From contig NZ_CP162490.1 in assembly GCF_041245805.1 (NCBI RefSeq), positions 1,465,001-1,529,000 on the forward strand: a DNA stretch of 64,000 nucleotides, in the 5' to 3' direction. Origin of the DNA: Xanthomonas sp. DAR 34887. Its GTDB lineage: Bacteria > Pseudomonadota > Gammaproteobacteria > Xanthomonadales > Xanthomonadaceae. Below are positions 36,301-45,400 of the stretch, piece by piece. Position numbers and translations under genes: made by a program. Positions within the stretch are counted from its first letter, which is position 1. Every line of letters starts with the position of its first letter. The notes below the pieces were generated by a model. It did no database searches and was not told the DNA's origin. It saw only the letters and a program-made list of their open reading frames with translations.

Positions 36301-39300
36301 GCATGCGCCGCAGCCCGCCACTGAGGCGCTGCTGCGTGCGGTGCACACGATGAGCGGTGCGTTCGCGATGACCGACGTGCCGGAAATCACCGACGTCACC
36401 GGCCCGGCCGAGAGCTACGTCAAGCGCCTGCTGGCCGCCGCCGCGGTGCCAGGCGCCGATGGCGTGCGCGCGCTCGACGATGCCGCGCATGCGATCGCCG
36501 CCACCATCGAGGAACTGCAGGCGCCGTCGCCGGTGATCCCGCCGTTCACTGAGCTGGCGCAGCGCCTGCAGGCCCTGGTCGCCACGCTGCCGGAAGTGCA
36601 GTGGCCTGCGGTCGCGCACGACGAAGAAGACGAGGGCGAACCGCAACCGCAGGCCGATGCCGGCTTGGACGCGCAGCTGCTGCAGGCGGTGGAACTCACT
36701 TCGGCCGACGACCTGTCGGCGTACCTGGGCGATGCCCGCCATCTCGAAGCGGCCGGTACCGACGCGGATCACGCTGATGCCGCGCCTGTCGCCGGCAGCG
36801 CCGATGCCGATGCCTCGGTCGCATCGGCGGTGGATGCGCCAGCGGCATTCGATGCCGCGCAGTCGCATGCGCCGAGCGAAGAGGCTGCCGACGACAGCGA
36901 ATCGTCGGTGTCTGCGTTCGACACCCACGACGCATCCGTCCACGAACAGCACGACAGCGCCGCATCGGACGTCGCGCAGGATGCGGACGGCGCAGCAGAG
37001 GAAACGGACGAGGTCGCCGCCGCACCGACCGATGATGGCGAGCCTGCCGCGATCGACGCCGAAGAACAGGCGCTGTTGGCGCAGGAGGGCAAGCTCGACG
37101 AATTGACCGTCGACGCGCCGCTGGCCGAGGAGCGCGTGCCGGCGGACAGCGAGCTGCCGCCGCCTGTGGAAACGGTGGCCGAGACGCAGGAGCAGGACGT
37201 AGCGGCCGACGCGGAAGCTACGCACGACGCAACCCATCACGGCGATCCCCAGAACGATCCGCTGCAAGGCGAGCACGACCACGCTGGGCACGCCGAAGGC
37301 GAGCCGGTCGAGGGCGAGCGCGACCAGGACGAGCACGACCAGGAGCGCGATCCGCAGGGTTATGCGTTCCATGCGGAGCCGGTGCCGCCGTCCACGCACT
37401 GGCACGGCAGCGAGCCGGTGTCGGCGAACGACGATGCCGAACCGCTGCCGGTGGCGGACGACGCGGCGGCGCATGCCGATACCGCGCCGCACGCGCACGA
37501 CGACGCGGATGCAGCAGCGCAATCGCAGCACGAGACCGTCGACCAGAGCGTCGATGGCCCCGCGCAGGCCGACATCGAAACGCATCCGGCCGACGCCGAA
37601 GCGGTCGAGGCGCACGACGTGCACGATCACGCGCCGACGCCGCACGCCGAAGACGCTGTGCATGCCGAATCCGCCGATCCGGACGTGGACGCGGACGCAG
37701 CGCTCGACGCAACAACCGACTCCGAACAGACCCGTTCGACCGACACGGCCGACGCGCCAGAGCACCATGCCGGGCACGAGGACTACGCCGGTTCCGACCT
37801 GGCACCGGTCGAAGTGCCCTATGCGCACGAGATGCATGCGGACGAAACGCAAGCCATCGACGTCGCCGACATCGCGCCGGACAACGGCGAGCCTACAAGC
37901 GACGCCGCGCACTCCACGGACACGGATGCCGAGCCTGCGCACGCGCAAACCGCCGAGCCGGCCGATACCGCAAGCAGCGACGGGCATCACCCGCACGCCG
38001 ATGACGCCGCCGAATCGCCGTTCGCCGAATCCGCCCAGCACGACACCGCCTGGACCGAACCGACGGACCTGGCCGCGGTCGATCTCGGTCCGCTGGACTT
38101 CGCCGATCTGGACCGCGAGCTGGTCGATATCTTCGTCGAGGAAGGCAAGGACCTGCTCGACCATTGCGACCGCCTGATCGCCGACCTGCGCGCGGCGCCG
38201 CAGGACCGCGACGCGCTCGCCGGCCTGCAACGCGACCTGCATACGCTGAAGGGCGGCGCGCGCATGGCCGGCGTCAACGCGATCGGCGACCTCGGCCACG
38301 GCATCGAATCGCTGCTGGAGGCGGTGGCCGCCAACCGCACCGAACTCGATCGCGGCGACGTGCAGTTGCTCGAACGCGGATTCGACCGCCTGCATCAGCT
38401 GCTCACCCTCACCGGCAACCACCGCGCGGTGGCGATGCCGATCGATCTGATCGGCCGCTTCGACGCGCGCACCCACGGCCGCAGCCTGCCGTTCGCCGTT
38501 GACGGCAGCGAGCCTGCTGCCGACACCCAGGCCGATGCCGACGTGGCGGCGATGATCCAGGCCGCGGTCGATCCGGCCTCGGTGCCCGCACCGGCGCCGG
38601 CGCCGCTGTCGGCACCACTGCCGGTGGACGGCACGCTCGACGAAGAGTCGATGATCGCGCGGCCGATGCAGGAACAGGTGCGCGTGCGCGCCGACCTGCT
38701 GGACCGCCTGGTCAACCACGCCGGCGAAGTGGCGATCTACCGCTCGCGGCTGGAACAGCAGCTGGGCGCATTCCGCGGCGCGATGGCCGAACTGGACCGC
38801 ACCAACGCGCGACTGCGCGACCAGCTGCGCCGCCTGGATCTGGAAACCGAAGCGCAGATCGTCGCCCGCTACCAGCGCGAACAGGACCAGACCGAGCAGA
38901 GCTTCGATCCGCTGGAACTGGACCGCTTCTCCACGCTGCAGCAGCTCAGCCGCGCGCTGAACGAATCGGCGGCCGACTTGGGCGGCCTGCAAGGCGTGCT
39001 CGACGACCTGGCGCGGCAGTACGACGGCTTGCTGCAGCAGCAGTCGCGCGTGAGCTCGGAACTGCAGGACGGGCTGATGCGCGCGCGCATGGTGCCGTTC
39101 GACGGCCTGGTGCCGCGGCTGCGCCGCGTGGTGCGGCAGGCCGCCAGCGAAACTGGCAAGCAGGTGCATCTGACCCTGGAAGGCACCCACGGCGAACTCG
39201 ACCGCAACGTGCTCGACCGCATGATCGCGCCGCTGGAACACATGCTGCGCAACTCGGTCGCGCACGGGCTGGAAACGCCCGAGCAGCGCCGCGCTGCGGG

Positions 39301-40477
39301 CAAGGCGGAGGAGGGCAGCATCGCCATCCGCCTGCGCCGCGAAGGCTCGGAAATCGTGCTGGAAGTGGCCGACGACGGCGCCGGCCTCAACCGCGACGCG
39401 ATCCGTCACCGCGCCGAACAGCGCGGCCTGATCGCGATCGGCGCCGCGCTGTCGGACGAAGAGCTGGATTCGCTGATCTTCGCTCCCGGCTTCAGCACCT
39501 ACGACCAGGTCAGCCAGCTGGCCGGCCGCGGCGTGGGCATGGACGTGGTGCGCAACGAAGTGCGCCAGCTCGGCGGCTCGGTGGACATCCACTCGGTGTG
39601 GGGCCAAGGCGTCACCTTCACCCTGCGCCTGCCGCAGACCCTGGCGGTGACCCAGGCGGTGTTCGTGCAGATCGGCGAGACCACCTTCGCCGTGCCGGTG
39701 GCCTCGGTCAGCGGCATCGGCCGCATCAGCCGCGAGCGTTTCGAAGCGGCCGACGGCGGCTACCACTACAGCGGCGAAGAGTACGCGCTGCACGACCTTG
39801 GCTCGCTGGTCGGCCAGGCGCCGGCACGCGCCGAGGGACAGGCGCAGGTGCCGCTGCTGCTGGTGCGCGCCGGCGACCTGCGCGCCGCGGTGGCGATCGA
39901 CCAGGTGCTCGGCAACCGCGAAATCGTGGTCAAGCCGGTCGGCCTGCAGATCGCCTCGGTGCCCGGCATCTACGGCGCCACCATCACCGGCGATGGCCGC
40001 GTGGTGGTGATCCTGGACGTCGCCCCGCTGGTGCGCCGCTACCTCGCGCAACCGGCGCGGCCGGTGGTGGAAGCGGCGCCGACCGAACAGCGGCGCGTGC
40101 CGCTGGTGATGGTGGTCGACGATTCGCTGACCATGCGCAAGGTCACCGGCCGCGTGCTGGAACGCCACAACTTCGACGTGATCGCCGCCCGCGACGGCAT
40201 CGAGGCGCTGGAGCGCCTCGAGGAGCGCGTCCCCGACCTGATGCTGCTGGATATCGAGATGCCGCGCATGGATGGCTACGAACTGGCGACCGCGATGCGC
40301 GCCGACCCCCGCTACGCGTCGGTGCCGATCGTGATGATCACCTCGCGCAGCGGCGAGAAACACCGCCAGCGCGCCTTCGAGATCGGCGTGCAGCGCTACC
40401 TGGGCAAGCCCTATCAAGAGTTGGATCTGATGCGCAACGTGTACGACCTGCTGGGGATCGCCCGTGTTCGCGAATGA
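33305..40477 (+). CDS. chpA: Hybrid chemosensory histidine kinase ChpA/PilL
   Basis: About 2390 aa from the ATG at 33305 (a GTG at 33281 is also in frame). Order seen: an N-terminal helical region without a clear phosphorylatable His; an Hpt domain with HTLKGSG near residue 869; a second Hpt-like region near 975-1080; a very long acidic Asp/His/Ala-rich linker, about 1130-1590; an Hpt with HTLKGGA near 1645; CheA dimerisation and HATPase from about 1787 (NSVAHGLE near 1980, DDGAGLN); a CheW-like domain; and a C-terminal receiver from about 2264 (DLMLLDIEMPRMDGYE). The kinase controls type IV pili through PilG and PilH. Its end overlaps chpB. Codon use in the linker is strongly GC-biased. Confidence 0.93.
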   Translation: MSALRDAMSHAALGWVKPELDETLRQVRGEIEYFVEDPADTSRMRFCAGYLHQVQGTLRMVELYAPAMVAEELELLAIAVQNGQVPDRDEACATLMRGTVLLPDYLERLQDGHRDIPIVLLPLLNEIRASRGEPGLSEGALFALSPDASAATEAELDHARGSLSGRNRELLDTVGTAIKEELLRVKDALDLHLRTGGDVAALQTQVDELGSVADTLGVMGLGVARGVVVQQRDALRSIVEGERQADEGLLLDIAGALLYVDASLDDQVAYLGASAGIHDDASAAEARRTVEVLAHEAIANFAAAREHFVAFIETNWDHERLSDVPRLLGEVAGALRMLELPQPADYLEGVRRYVATELIGKRRVPSGRQLDTLADAMASLEYYLEALRERRPGREEILDITRTSLETLRYWPLPSEAPAAQGVVPQGGDAPSFAPVAELGGASTDDVADVPSQVSAPPSAPSWELAPVADAPSAVGQPPPLPGETPQAPQWALHEDSDAVANAEVAEHLDADAEPSTTAIGAAGSEDASVVAASPISFDPVAAEQEEWSAAVEPLQISTDTLALEGDALRWESAEASTEQDVAPVEAAPASDQAPASYGFDPVAAEYAELDAAAEHDDPALVIVDAPAAAPTDNAHDDVLVIELEDAPAFADTASDEVHSIAWNETPATLADDDNDAVAEPATSAIDLSPSDAVEAEAEAESESDAAPHAHAGDTEHADANANANANANAEQSPFVDLTWPEPTPEPEAPVPGVHKASIQPIELDAASAAFLAELDAAAAQFDVAAPAAAESAADHAQAPSDAVAAPEAPAPVAIDGGFVDDGGEIDADIREVFLEEFDEELVNLGNLLPAWRASPNHLESLRPIRRVFHTLKGSGRLVGARVLGEFSWKIESMLNRVLDGTRPASPAVVTMVELAYEVLPQLNSALRGHGAIQADLDAIQAVADRIAAGEDAYYFAAAPAAAVVAPRAGTPASVDSVLREILEAEVGTHLETVRDWLQHAPQPATEALLRAVHTMSGAFAMTDVPEITDVTGPAESYVKRLLAAAAVPGADGVRALDDAAHAIAATIEELQAPSPVIPPFTELAQRLQALVATLPEVQWPAVAHDEEDEGEPQPQADAGLDAQLLQAVELTSADDLSAYLGDARHLEAAGTDADHADAAPVAGSADADASVASAVDAPAAFDAAQSHAPSEEAADDSESSVSAFDTHDASVHEQHDSAASDVAQDADGAAEETDEVAAAPTDDGEPAAIDAEEQALLAQEGKLDELTVDAPLAEERVPADSELPPPVETVAETQEQDVAADAEATHDATHHGDPQNDPLQGEHDHAGHAEGEPVEGERDQDEHDQERDPQGYAFHAEPVPPSTHWHGSEPVSANDDAEPLPVADDAAAHADTAPHAHDDADAAAQSQHETVDQSVDGPAQADIETHPADAEAVEAHDVHDHAPTPHAEDAVHAESADPDVDADAALDATTDSEQTRSTDTADAPEHHAGHEDYAGSDLAPVEVPYAHEMHADETQAIDVADIAPDNGEPTSDAAHSTDTDAEPAHAQTAEPADTASSDGHHPHADDAAESPFAESAQHDTAWTEPTDLAAVDLGPLDFADLDRELVDIFVEEGKDLLDHCDRLIADLRAAPQDRDALAGLQRDLHTLKGGARMAGVNAIGDLGHGIESLLEAVAANRTELDRGDVQLLERGFDRLHQLLTLTGNHRAVAMPIDLIGRFDARTHGRSLPFAVDGSEPAADTQADADVAAMIQAAVDPASVPAPAPAPLSAPLPVDGTLDEESMIARPMQEQVRVRADLLDRLVNHAGEVAIYRSRLEQQLGAFRGAMAELDRTNARLRDQLRRLDLETEAQIVARYQREQDQTEQSFDPLELDRFSTLQQLSRALNESAADLGGLQGVLDDLARQYDGLLQQQSRVSSELQDGLMRARMVPFDGLVPRLRRVVRQAASETGKQVHLTLEGTHGELDRNVLDRMIAPLEHMLRNSVAHGLETPEQRRAAGKAEEGSIAIRLRREGSEIVLEVADDGAGLNRDAIRHRAEQRGLIAIGAALSDEELDSLIFAPGFSTYDQVSQLAGRGVGMDVVRNEVRQLGGSVDIHSVWGQGVTFTLRLPQTLAVTQAVFVQIGETTFAVPVASVSGIGRISRERFEAADGGYHYSGEEYALHDLGSLVGQAPARAEGQAQVPLLLVRAGDLRAAVAIDQVLGNREIVVKPVGLQIASVPGIYGATITGDGRVVVILDVAPLVRRYLAQPARPVVEAAPTEQRRVPLVMVVDDSLTMRKVTGRVLERHNFDVIAARDGIEALERLEERVPDLMLLDIEMPRMDGYELATAMRADPRYASVPIVMITSRSGEKHRQRAFEIGVQRYLGKPYQELDLMRNVYDLLGIARVRE
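35462..35491 (+). repeat. GCCAAC hexamer tandem repeat in chpA
   Basis: Five perfect copies of GCCAAC, preceded by GCCGAC and followed by GCCGAA. It encodes an Ala-Asn run near residues 720-730 in the acidic region of ChpA. Copy-number changes would stay in frame. Confidence 0.9.
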
Positions 40478-41825
40478 CGGCGCCGCCAGCGGGACCCCGG
40501 TCGCGTTGCTGGCGCGCCCCGGCCAGGCGCGCGAGCGCCTGCGCGAGGCGCTGCACCAGGTCGGCGCGGCGATCGTGCTCGAGGACGATCCCGGCGCGAT
40601 CGATGCGCAGACCCTGGCCGACGCCGCGCCCAACGCGGTGCTGATCGCGCTGGAACCGTCGATCGAGGACGCACTGGAACGCCTGGATGCGGCGCTGGAC
40701 CTGCCCGGCCTCACCGTGATCTTCGACGAGGCCGAACTGGCCGCGCGCCGCGAGGGTTGGGAAGCGCAGCGCTGGGCGCGGCATCTTGCCGCCAAGCTGC
40801 AAGGCCACCAGGACGTGCTGCCGCCGGGTCGCGAAACAGACACCGGCCTGCAACCCGAACCGGGCCTGCCGGCGACCCCGGCGCAACTGCACGAAGGCGC
40901 GCCGATCGGCTTCCACGTCGAGGAAGCGGCCAGCTTCGCCACCACCGTGCCCGGCGACAGCTTCTATGCCTGGCAGCCGCCGGCCGATGCCGCGCCCGGA
41001 TTCGAGGAGCTGCAGTTCTCGCGCGATCAGATCGCCGCCGGCGATGCGGCCGCGCCTGCAACGAGCGCCGAGGCAGCGAGCGCGACCGAGGCGGCATCCG
41101 CCGCTGCGCCGGCCAGCGCGCCGCCGCCGCCGCTGCCGGCTAGCGCCTGGTCGCTGGTGGACGACGACGCGCCGCTGGTCGTGCAGGCGCGCGCGCCGCT
41201 GAGCCAGATGCAGATTTCCACCGAAGGCCTGTCGCTGGTCGCGCTGGAGTCCGAGGAGGAGGCCACCAGCGGCCAGGCCGCCGCTGCAGCCACCGCCGCG
41301 CACGGCGCTGTGCTGGTGATGGCCGGTATCGGCGGTCCCGATGCCATTCGCCGCCTGCTCGCCGCCTTGCCGCCGGATTTCCCGCAGCCGCTGCTGGTGC
41401 AGTTGCGCCTGGACGGCGGCCGCTACGGCAACCTGGTCAAGCAGATCGCGCGCGTGTCCGCGTTGCCGGTGCTGCTGGCCGAAGCCGGCCAGGCGGTCGC
41501 CGTCGGCAACGTCTACATCCTGCCCGACGATGTCGGCGTGCGCAGCGGCGAAACCGCCGGCCTGCGGTTCGTCGCCCAGCAGGCCGGCGCCTCGGTGGTC
41601 GGCGGTTTGCCGGCTGCGCACAGCGCCGTGCTGCTGCTCAGCGGCAGCGACCCGCAGCAGGTCGAGGACGTGCTGGCCGTGGCCGCGCAAGGCGCCTGGG
41701 TCGCCGGCCAGACCGGCGACGGCTGCTACGACCCGGCCGCCGCCACGCAGCTGATCGGCCGCGGCCATCCCAGCGGCGATCCCGTGCAGCTGGCGCAGGC
41801 CCTGTCCGCGCGGTGGGGCGGCTGA
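40464..41825 (+). CDS. chpB: ChpB-like protein, degenerate CheB methylesterase
   Basis: 453 aa, GTG at 40464, overlapping the chpA stop by 14 bp. The N-terminal third resembles a receiver fold without the phosphoacceptor Asp (VALLARPGQARERLREAL, VLIALEPSIEDALERL). After a variable linker comes a CheB-like catalytic domain from about residue 270: VLVMAGIGGPDAIRRLLAAL aligns with the CheB GASTGG region, VGNVYILPDDVGV with its GHAYIAPGD region. The catalytic Ser is Gly, the QHMP His is replaced (QLRL), and the GMGNDG Asp is absent (LSGSDPQQ), so esterase activity is unlikely. Position and order match chpB of Xylella and Pseudomonas. Confidence 0.8.
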   Translation: MFANDGAASGTPVALLARPGQARERLREALHQVGAAIVLEDDPGAIDAQTLADAAPNAVLIALEPSIEDALERLDAALDLPGLTVIFDEAELAARREGWEAQRWARHLAAKLQGHQDVLPPGRETDTGLQPEPGLPATPAQLHEGAPIGFHVEEAASFATTVPGDSFYAWQPPADAAPGFEELQFSRDQIAAGDAAAPATSAEAASATEAASAAAPASAPPPPLPASAWSLVDDDAPLVVQARAPLSQMQISTEGLSLVALESEEEATSGQAAAAATAAHGAVLVMAGIGGPDAIRRLLAALPPDFPQPLLVQLRLDGGRYGNLVKQIARVSALPVLLAEAGQAVAVGNVYILPDDVGVRSGETAGLRFVAQQAGASVVGGLPAAHSAVLLLSGSDPQQVEDVLAVAAQGAWVAGQTGDGCYDPAAATQLIGRGHPSGDPVQLAQALSARWGG

Positions 41826-41869
41826 GCCGTCGCCCGCGCGTTTTTTCCGGTTCCAGGACGACGTAATCC

Positions 41870-42346
41870 ATGAGCAGCTACGCCAGCAACGACGAAATCC
41901 GCGGTGTCCTGATCCAGGCCGGCAGCGAGCGGGCTCTGCTGCCCAACGCCACCGTCGCCGAAGTGATGTCGCGCGTGCCGGTCGAACCGCTGCCCGACGC
42001 CCCGCACTGGCTGCTCGGCCAGATCGCCTGGTACGGCTGGAACGTCCCGCTGCTCTCGTTCGCCCGCCTCACCGGCCTTGGCAGCGAAACCGTTGCTTCC
42101 AACAACAAGATCGTCGTGCTGAAAGCGCTGGGCGGCAATCCCGACCTGCCGTACTTCGCCCTGATCACCCAATCCTTCCCGCAACTGATCTCGGTCCCGC
42201 GCGACGGCCTGCTGGCCGACGCCTCCGAAGAAACCTTGCCGGCTGGCGTGCATATGCGTGTGTTGTTGGGCGAGCAGAGTGCGTTGTTACCGGATATGGA
42301 AGCGATCGAGGGGATGATTTCGGAGCGGTTTTTGGCTGTGGGTTAA
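41870..42346 (+). CDS. chpC: CheW-like adaptor ChpC
   Basis: 158 aa CheW-domain protein: GVLIQAGSERALLPNATVAE, HWLLGQIAWYGWNVPLLSFA, SFPQLISVPRDGLL and MRVLLGEQSALLPDMEAIEG. ChpC is thought to be a second adaptor linking further receptors to ChpA. Last gene of the Pil-Chp operon, 44 bp after chpB. GC content falls sharply just after it. Confidence 0.88.
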   Translation: MSSYASNDEIRGVLIQAGSERALLPNATVAEVMSRVPVEPLPDAPHWLLGQIAWYGWNVPLLSFARLTGLGSETVASNNKIVVLKALGGNPDLPYFALITQSFPQLISVPRDGLLADASEETLPAGVHMRVLLGEQSALLPDMEAIEGMISERFLAVG

Positions 42347-42347
42347 T

Positions 42348-42364
42348 TCGAGCAAGCTCGATTT
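42348..42364 (+). terminator. Putative terminator after the Pil-Chp operon
   Basis: The perfect inverted repeat TCGAGC-AA-GCTCGA, followed by TTTAAAA, directly follows the chpC stop. The loop is only two bases as drawn, so it would open to a shorter stem. Moderate support. Confidence 0.4.
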
Positions 42365-42497
42365 AAAACCGCTTGGCTAGCACCACTGGCTAATGACGGA
42401 TGCCTTGGAGATGGGTGGTTGTCCGCATCTACTTTGCGTGTGATTCTGTGTCATATGGATAATATTTATTTATAATACTTTCCAAAAGGAATGGATT

Positions 42498-45400
42498 GTG
42501 CGAATTTTTTATAATTTTGTTTATAGTGTTATATTTTTGGTATTGTTTTGTGGTGTGTCGTTGAGGGCAGAGGCGCAGGCTGTCAACGAATATTGTTATG
42601 AATCCTGCTTTGGCTCGCTCGACGAGGCCGAGGCCGAGATGCGCTCGATATTGCCGTATGGCGCGTATCTTGTTCGAGATAAGGCCACTATTACCGAAGG
42701 TGCGTCGGAAACTCCGTCGTACCAGATCGCTTATAAGGTTAGGCGTCAGCCGCCTGCGTATATAAGTCCGCCGGCTTATCTGATCGGCGGTAACGGAAGT
42801 ACAAGTACAAATCCTTCTATTTGTTCGGCCAGTCCCGAGCCGATGTTTCGAGAATATTGCGCAGATGAATCTGAGATGATTCAAGGGTGGATCGATCTCC
42901 ATCATTATGTCTGGCCGGACTGTACGATTTCTGGGGAGCGAATAGATGGTGCATATGGTGAGCCCTATGTTCAGAGCTTGCCATATTATGATGGCTTGGG
43001 CTTGCTTACGTTTGATGTGCCGAATGGTAAATGGTTTCGATTCAACATGTCCTGCCCTGGATGGAGCGATCCTACGCCTGATCCACATGATGCAATGCTT
43101 GTAAAGGCACAGGTTTATTCTTGTCCCGCTGGCTTGCATCCTGTTAGTGCATTTAATCCCTCGTATAACACTACCGGTAATCCGGATTTTGTCGCGGAGT
43201 ATCCATATCTTTGTGAGACTACTGATACCCCGATCATCTATGCTAAAGGTATAAATCAGACCAAGTCGTGCGCGGTCAACGCAAATCCTTGCCTTCCGGC
43301 AACCGGTGAAAAGTTTAGGCGTGAAGACGATCTTGTTTTTGCTGGTAAGCCATTTCAGCGGTTTTACCACTCTCTTCAACAGCTTCAGGCGGGATCAGGA
43401 ATGGCGCCGGGATGGAGCCACTCGTTTTCCGATACCGTGGGCTATGGCGCTCTCTTCATGACGACACAGGAGGGGTTTTTTGAACAGTTCCGGACTGTGG
43501 GTGAGTACAAGTCCCGCGGCCGGCATAATGTTGGCGATATGTTGCTTGGGTCAGATAGTGGGCTTTGGACTCTGGTCACTGCAGATGGCGAGAGGCGTAG
43601 TTATAATTCGGCCGGTCAACTTGCGGCCATTCAATCCAGTGTGTCTCCTGCATTCGATGTTGAGCTTGTATACGCCAGCAACAAACTGATCAAGGCCGTG
43701 GATGGTTTGGGGCATGCCCTCAGCTTCACGTACCGTAACGATTTATTGGAAAAGGTCGCGTTGGATGATGGCAGCTACGTCCAGTACGGCTATGACGCCG
43801 CGCAGAATCTGAGCAGCGTCACCCGTTCCGATGGAAGCGTGCGCGTCTACCGTTATGGAGAGTCAGGCCACGCCCCAGCTGGGCGCGCACATTTGCTCAC
43901 CGGTATCGAAGAGGATGGAGTTCGATACGCAACGTTTGGTTATGCCGCCGATGGGCGTGTGGCATCGAGCAGTCTGCATGCCAACGGTGCGGAGGTGGAA
44001 ACCACCTCTATCGTGTACTCGGGCACAGATAGTGCCCAAGTGCTGCAGCCGAACGGCGCAAGCTATACCTATCAGTTTGGGCAAGGTCTTTTCCGACAGA
44101 TCGAAGGCATCAGTGGTCCGAATGGCGCTACGACGATGAGTTTCGATGCGGGACGTCCCATTGCCTCCACGGATAGGCTTGGGAACTCCACGCAATTCAG
44201 TTATCAGGATTCCCTGTCCGGGCAAGCCACCTCGTCCAGCACCACGACAGAAGGAGTTGGCACCTCTTACCAGCGGTCGCACACCGTCACGCGCGATTCG
44301 GAAAATCATGTGGTCGGTCAGGAGTCGAGTAACGGTAGTGGGACGCTTTCGCTTTCGCGCGTGATCTACAGTGCGGGATTGATCTCCTTCCGCTGCCAGT
44401 ACGACACGTCGGTTTCAAACGCGTCGGCCTATGTGTGCGGTTCCCAGGCTAGCGCACCGGCTACCGTTCGGCAGGCGGCGTATAGCTATTGCACCGACGC
44501 CGACGTCGCTGATGCGGCGAGCAACTGCCCGAAGGTAGGTCTCTTGAAGCGTGTCGATGGCGGGCGTATCGACGTCAGCGACACTGCCAGCTATGCCTAT
44601 TACCCATCCGATGATGCGGCCTGCTCCACATCGCCGACCACCTGCCCGCACCGCAAGGGCGACCTCTGGAAAGTCACCAACGCCTTGGGTCAGGTGACCG
44701 AGTATCTGTCCTACGACGGTGCCGGCCGCCTGCTGTCGGTGAAGGACGCCAACGGCATCATCACCGACTTCACCTACCTCCCGCGCGGCTGGCTGACCGC
44801 GAGCAAGGTCCGCGGTGCCGACGACACCAGCGAGAGCGACGATCGCATCACCTCGATCGACTACTGGCCGACCGGCCTGGTCAAGCAGGTCACCCAGCCA
44901 GACGGCGCGTTCACCGCCTTCACCTACGACGCAGCGCACCGCCTGACCAATATCGCCGACAACGCCGGCAACACGCTGCACTACACGCTGGACAACGCCG
45001 GCAACCGGGTCAAGGAAGACACCAAGGACGCGTCCGGCACGCTCAAGCGCACGCTGTCGCGGGTCTACAATCAGCTCGGCCAGCTGGCCACGCAGGCCAC
45101 CGCCAGCGGCGACCCGACCGACTTCGGCTACGACGCCAACAGCAACGCCACGGCGGTCACCGACGCGCTCGGGCACAAGACGCAGAACGACTACGACCCG
45201 CTCAACCGCCTGGCGCGCACGCTGCAGGACGTGGACGGTATCGCGGCCGAGACCAAGTTCGGCTACGACGCACTGGACAACCTGACCAAGGTCACCGACC
45301 CGAAGGGCCTGGACACCACCTACGCCTACAACGGCCTGGGCGACCTGACCAAACTCACCAGCCCGGACACCGGCGCCACCACGTACACCTACGACAGCGC

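Noticed and set aside
33176..40945. A 2589-residue open frame on the minus strand covering chpA
   Set aside because: It is an antisense shadow caused by high GC and codon bias. The translation is repetitive with no domains, whereas the plus strand encodes clear Hpt, kinase, CheW and receiver domains.
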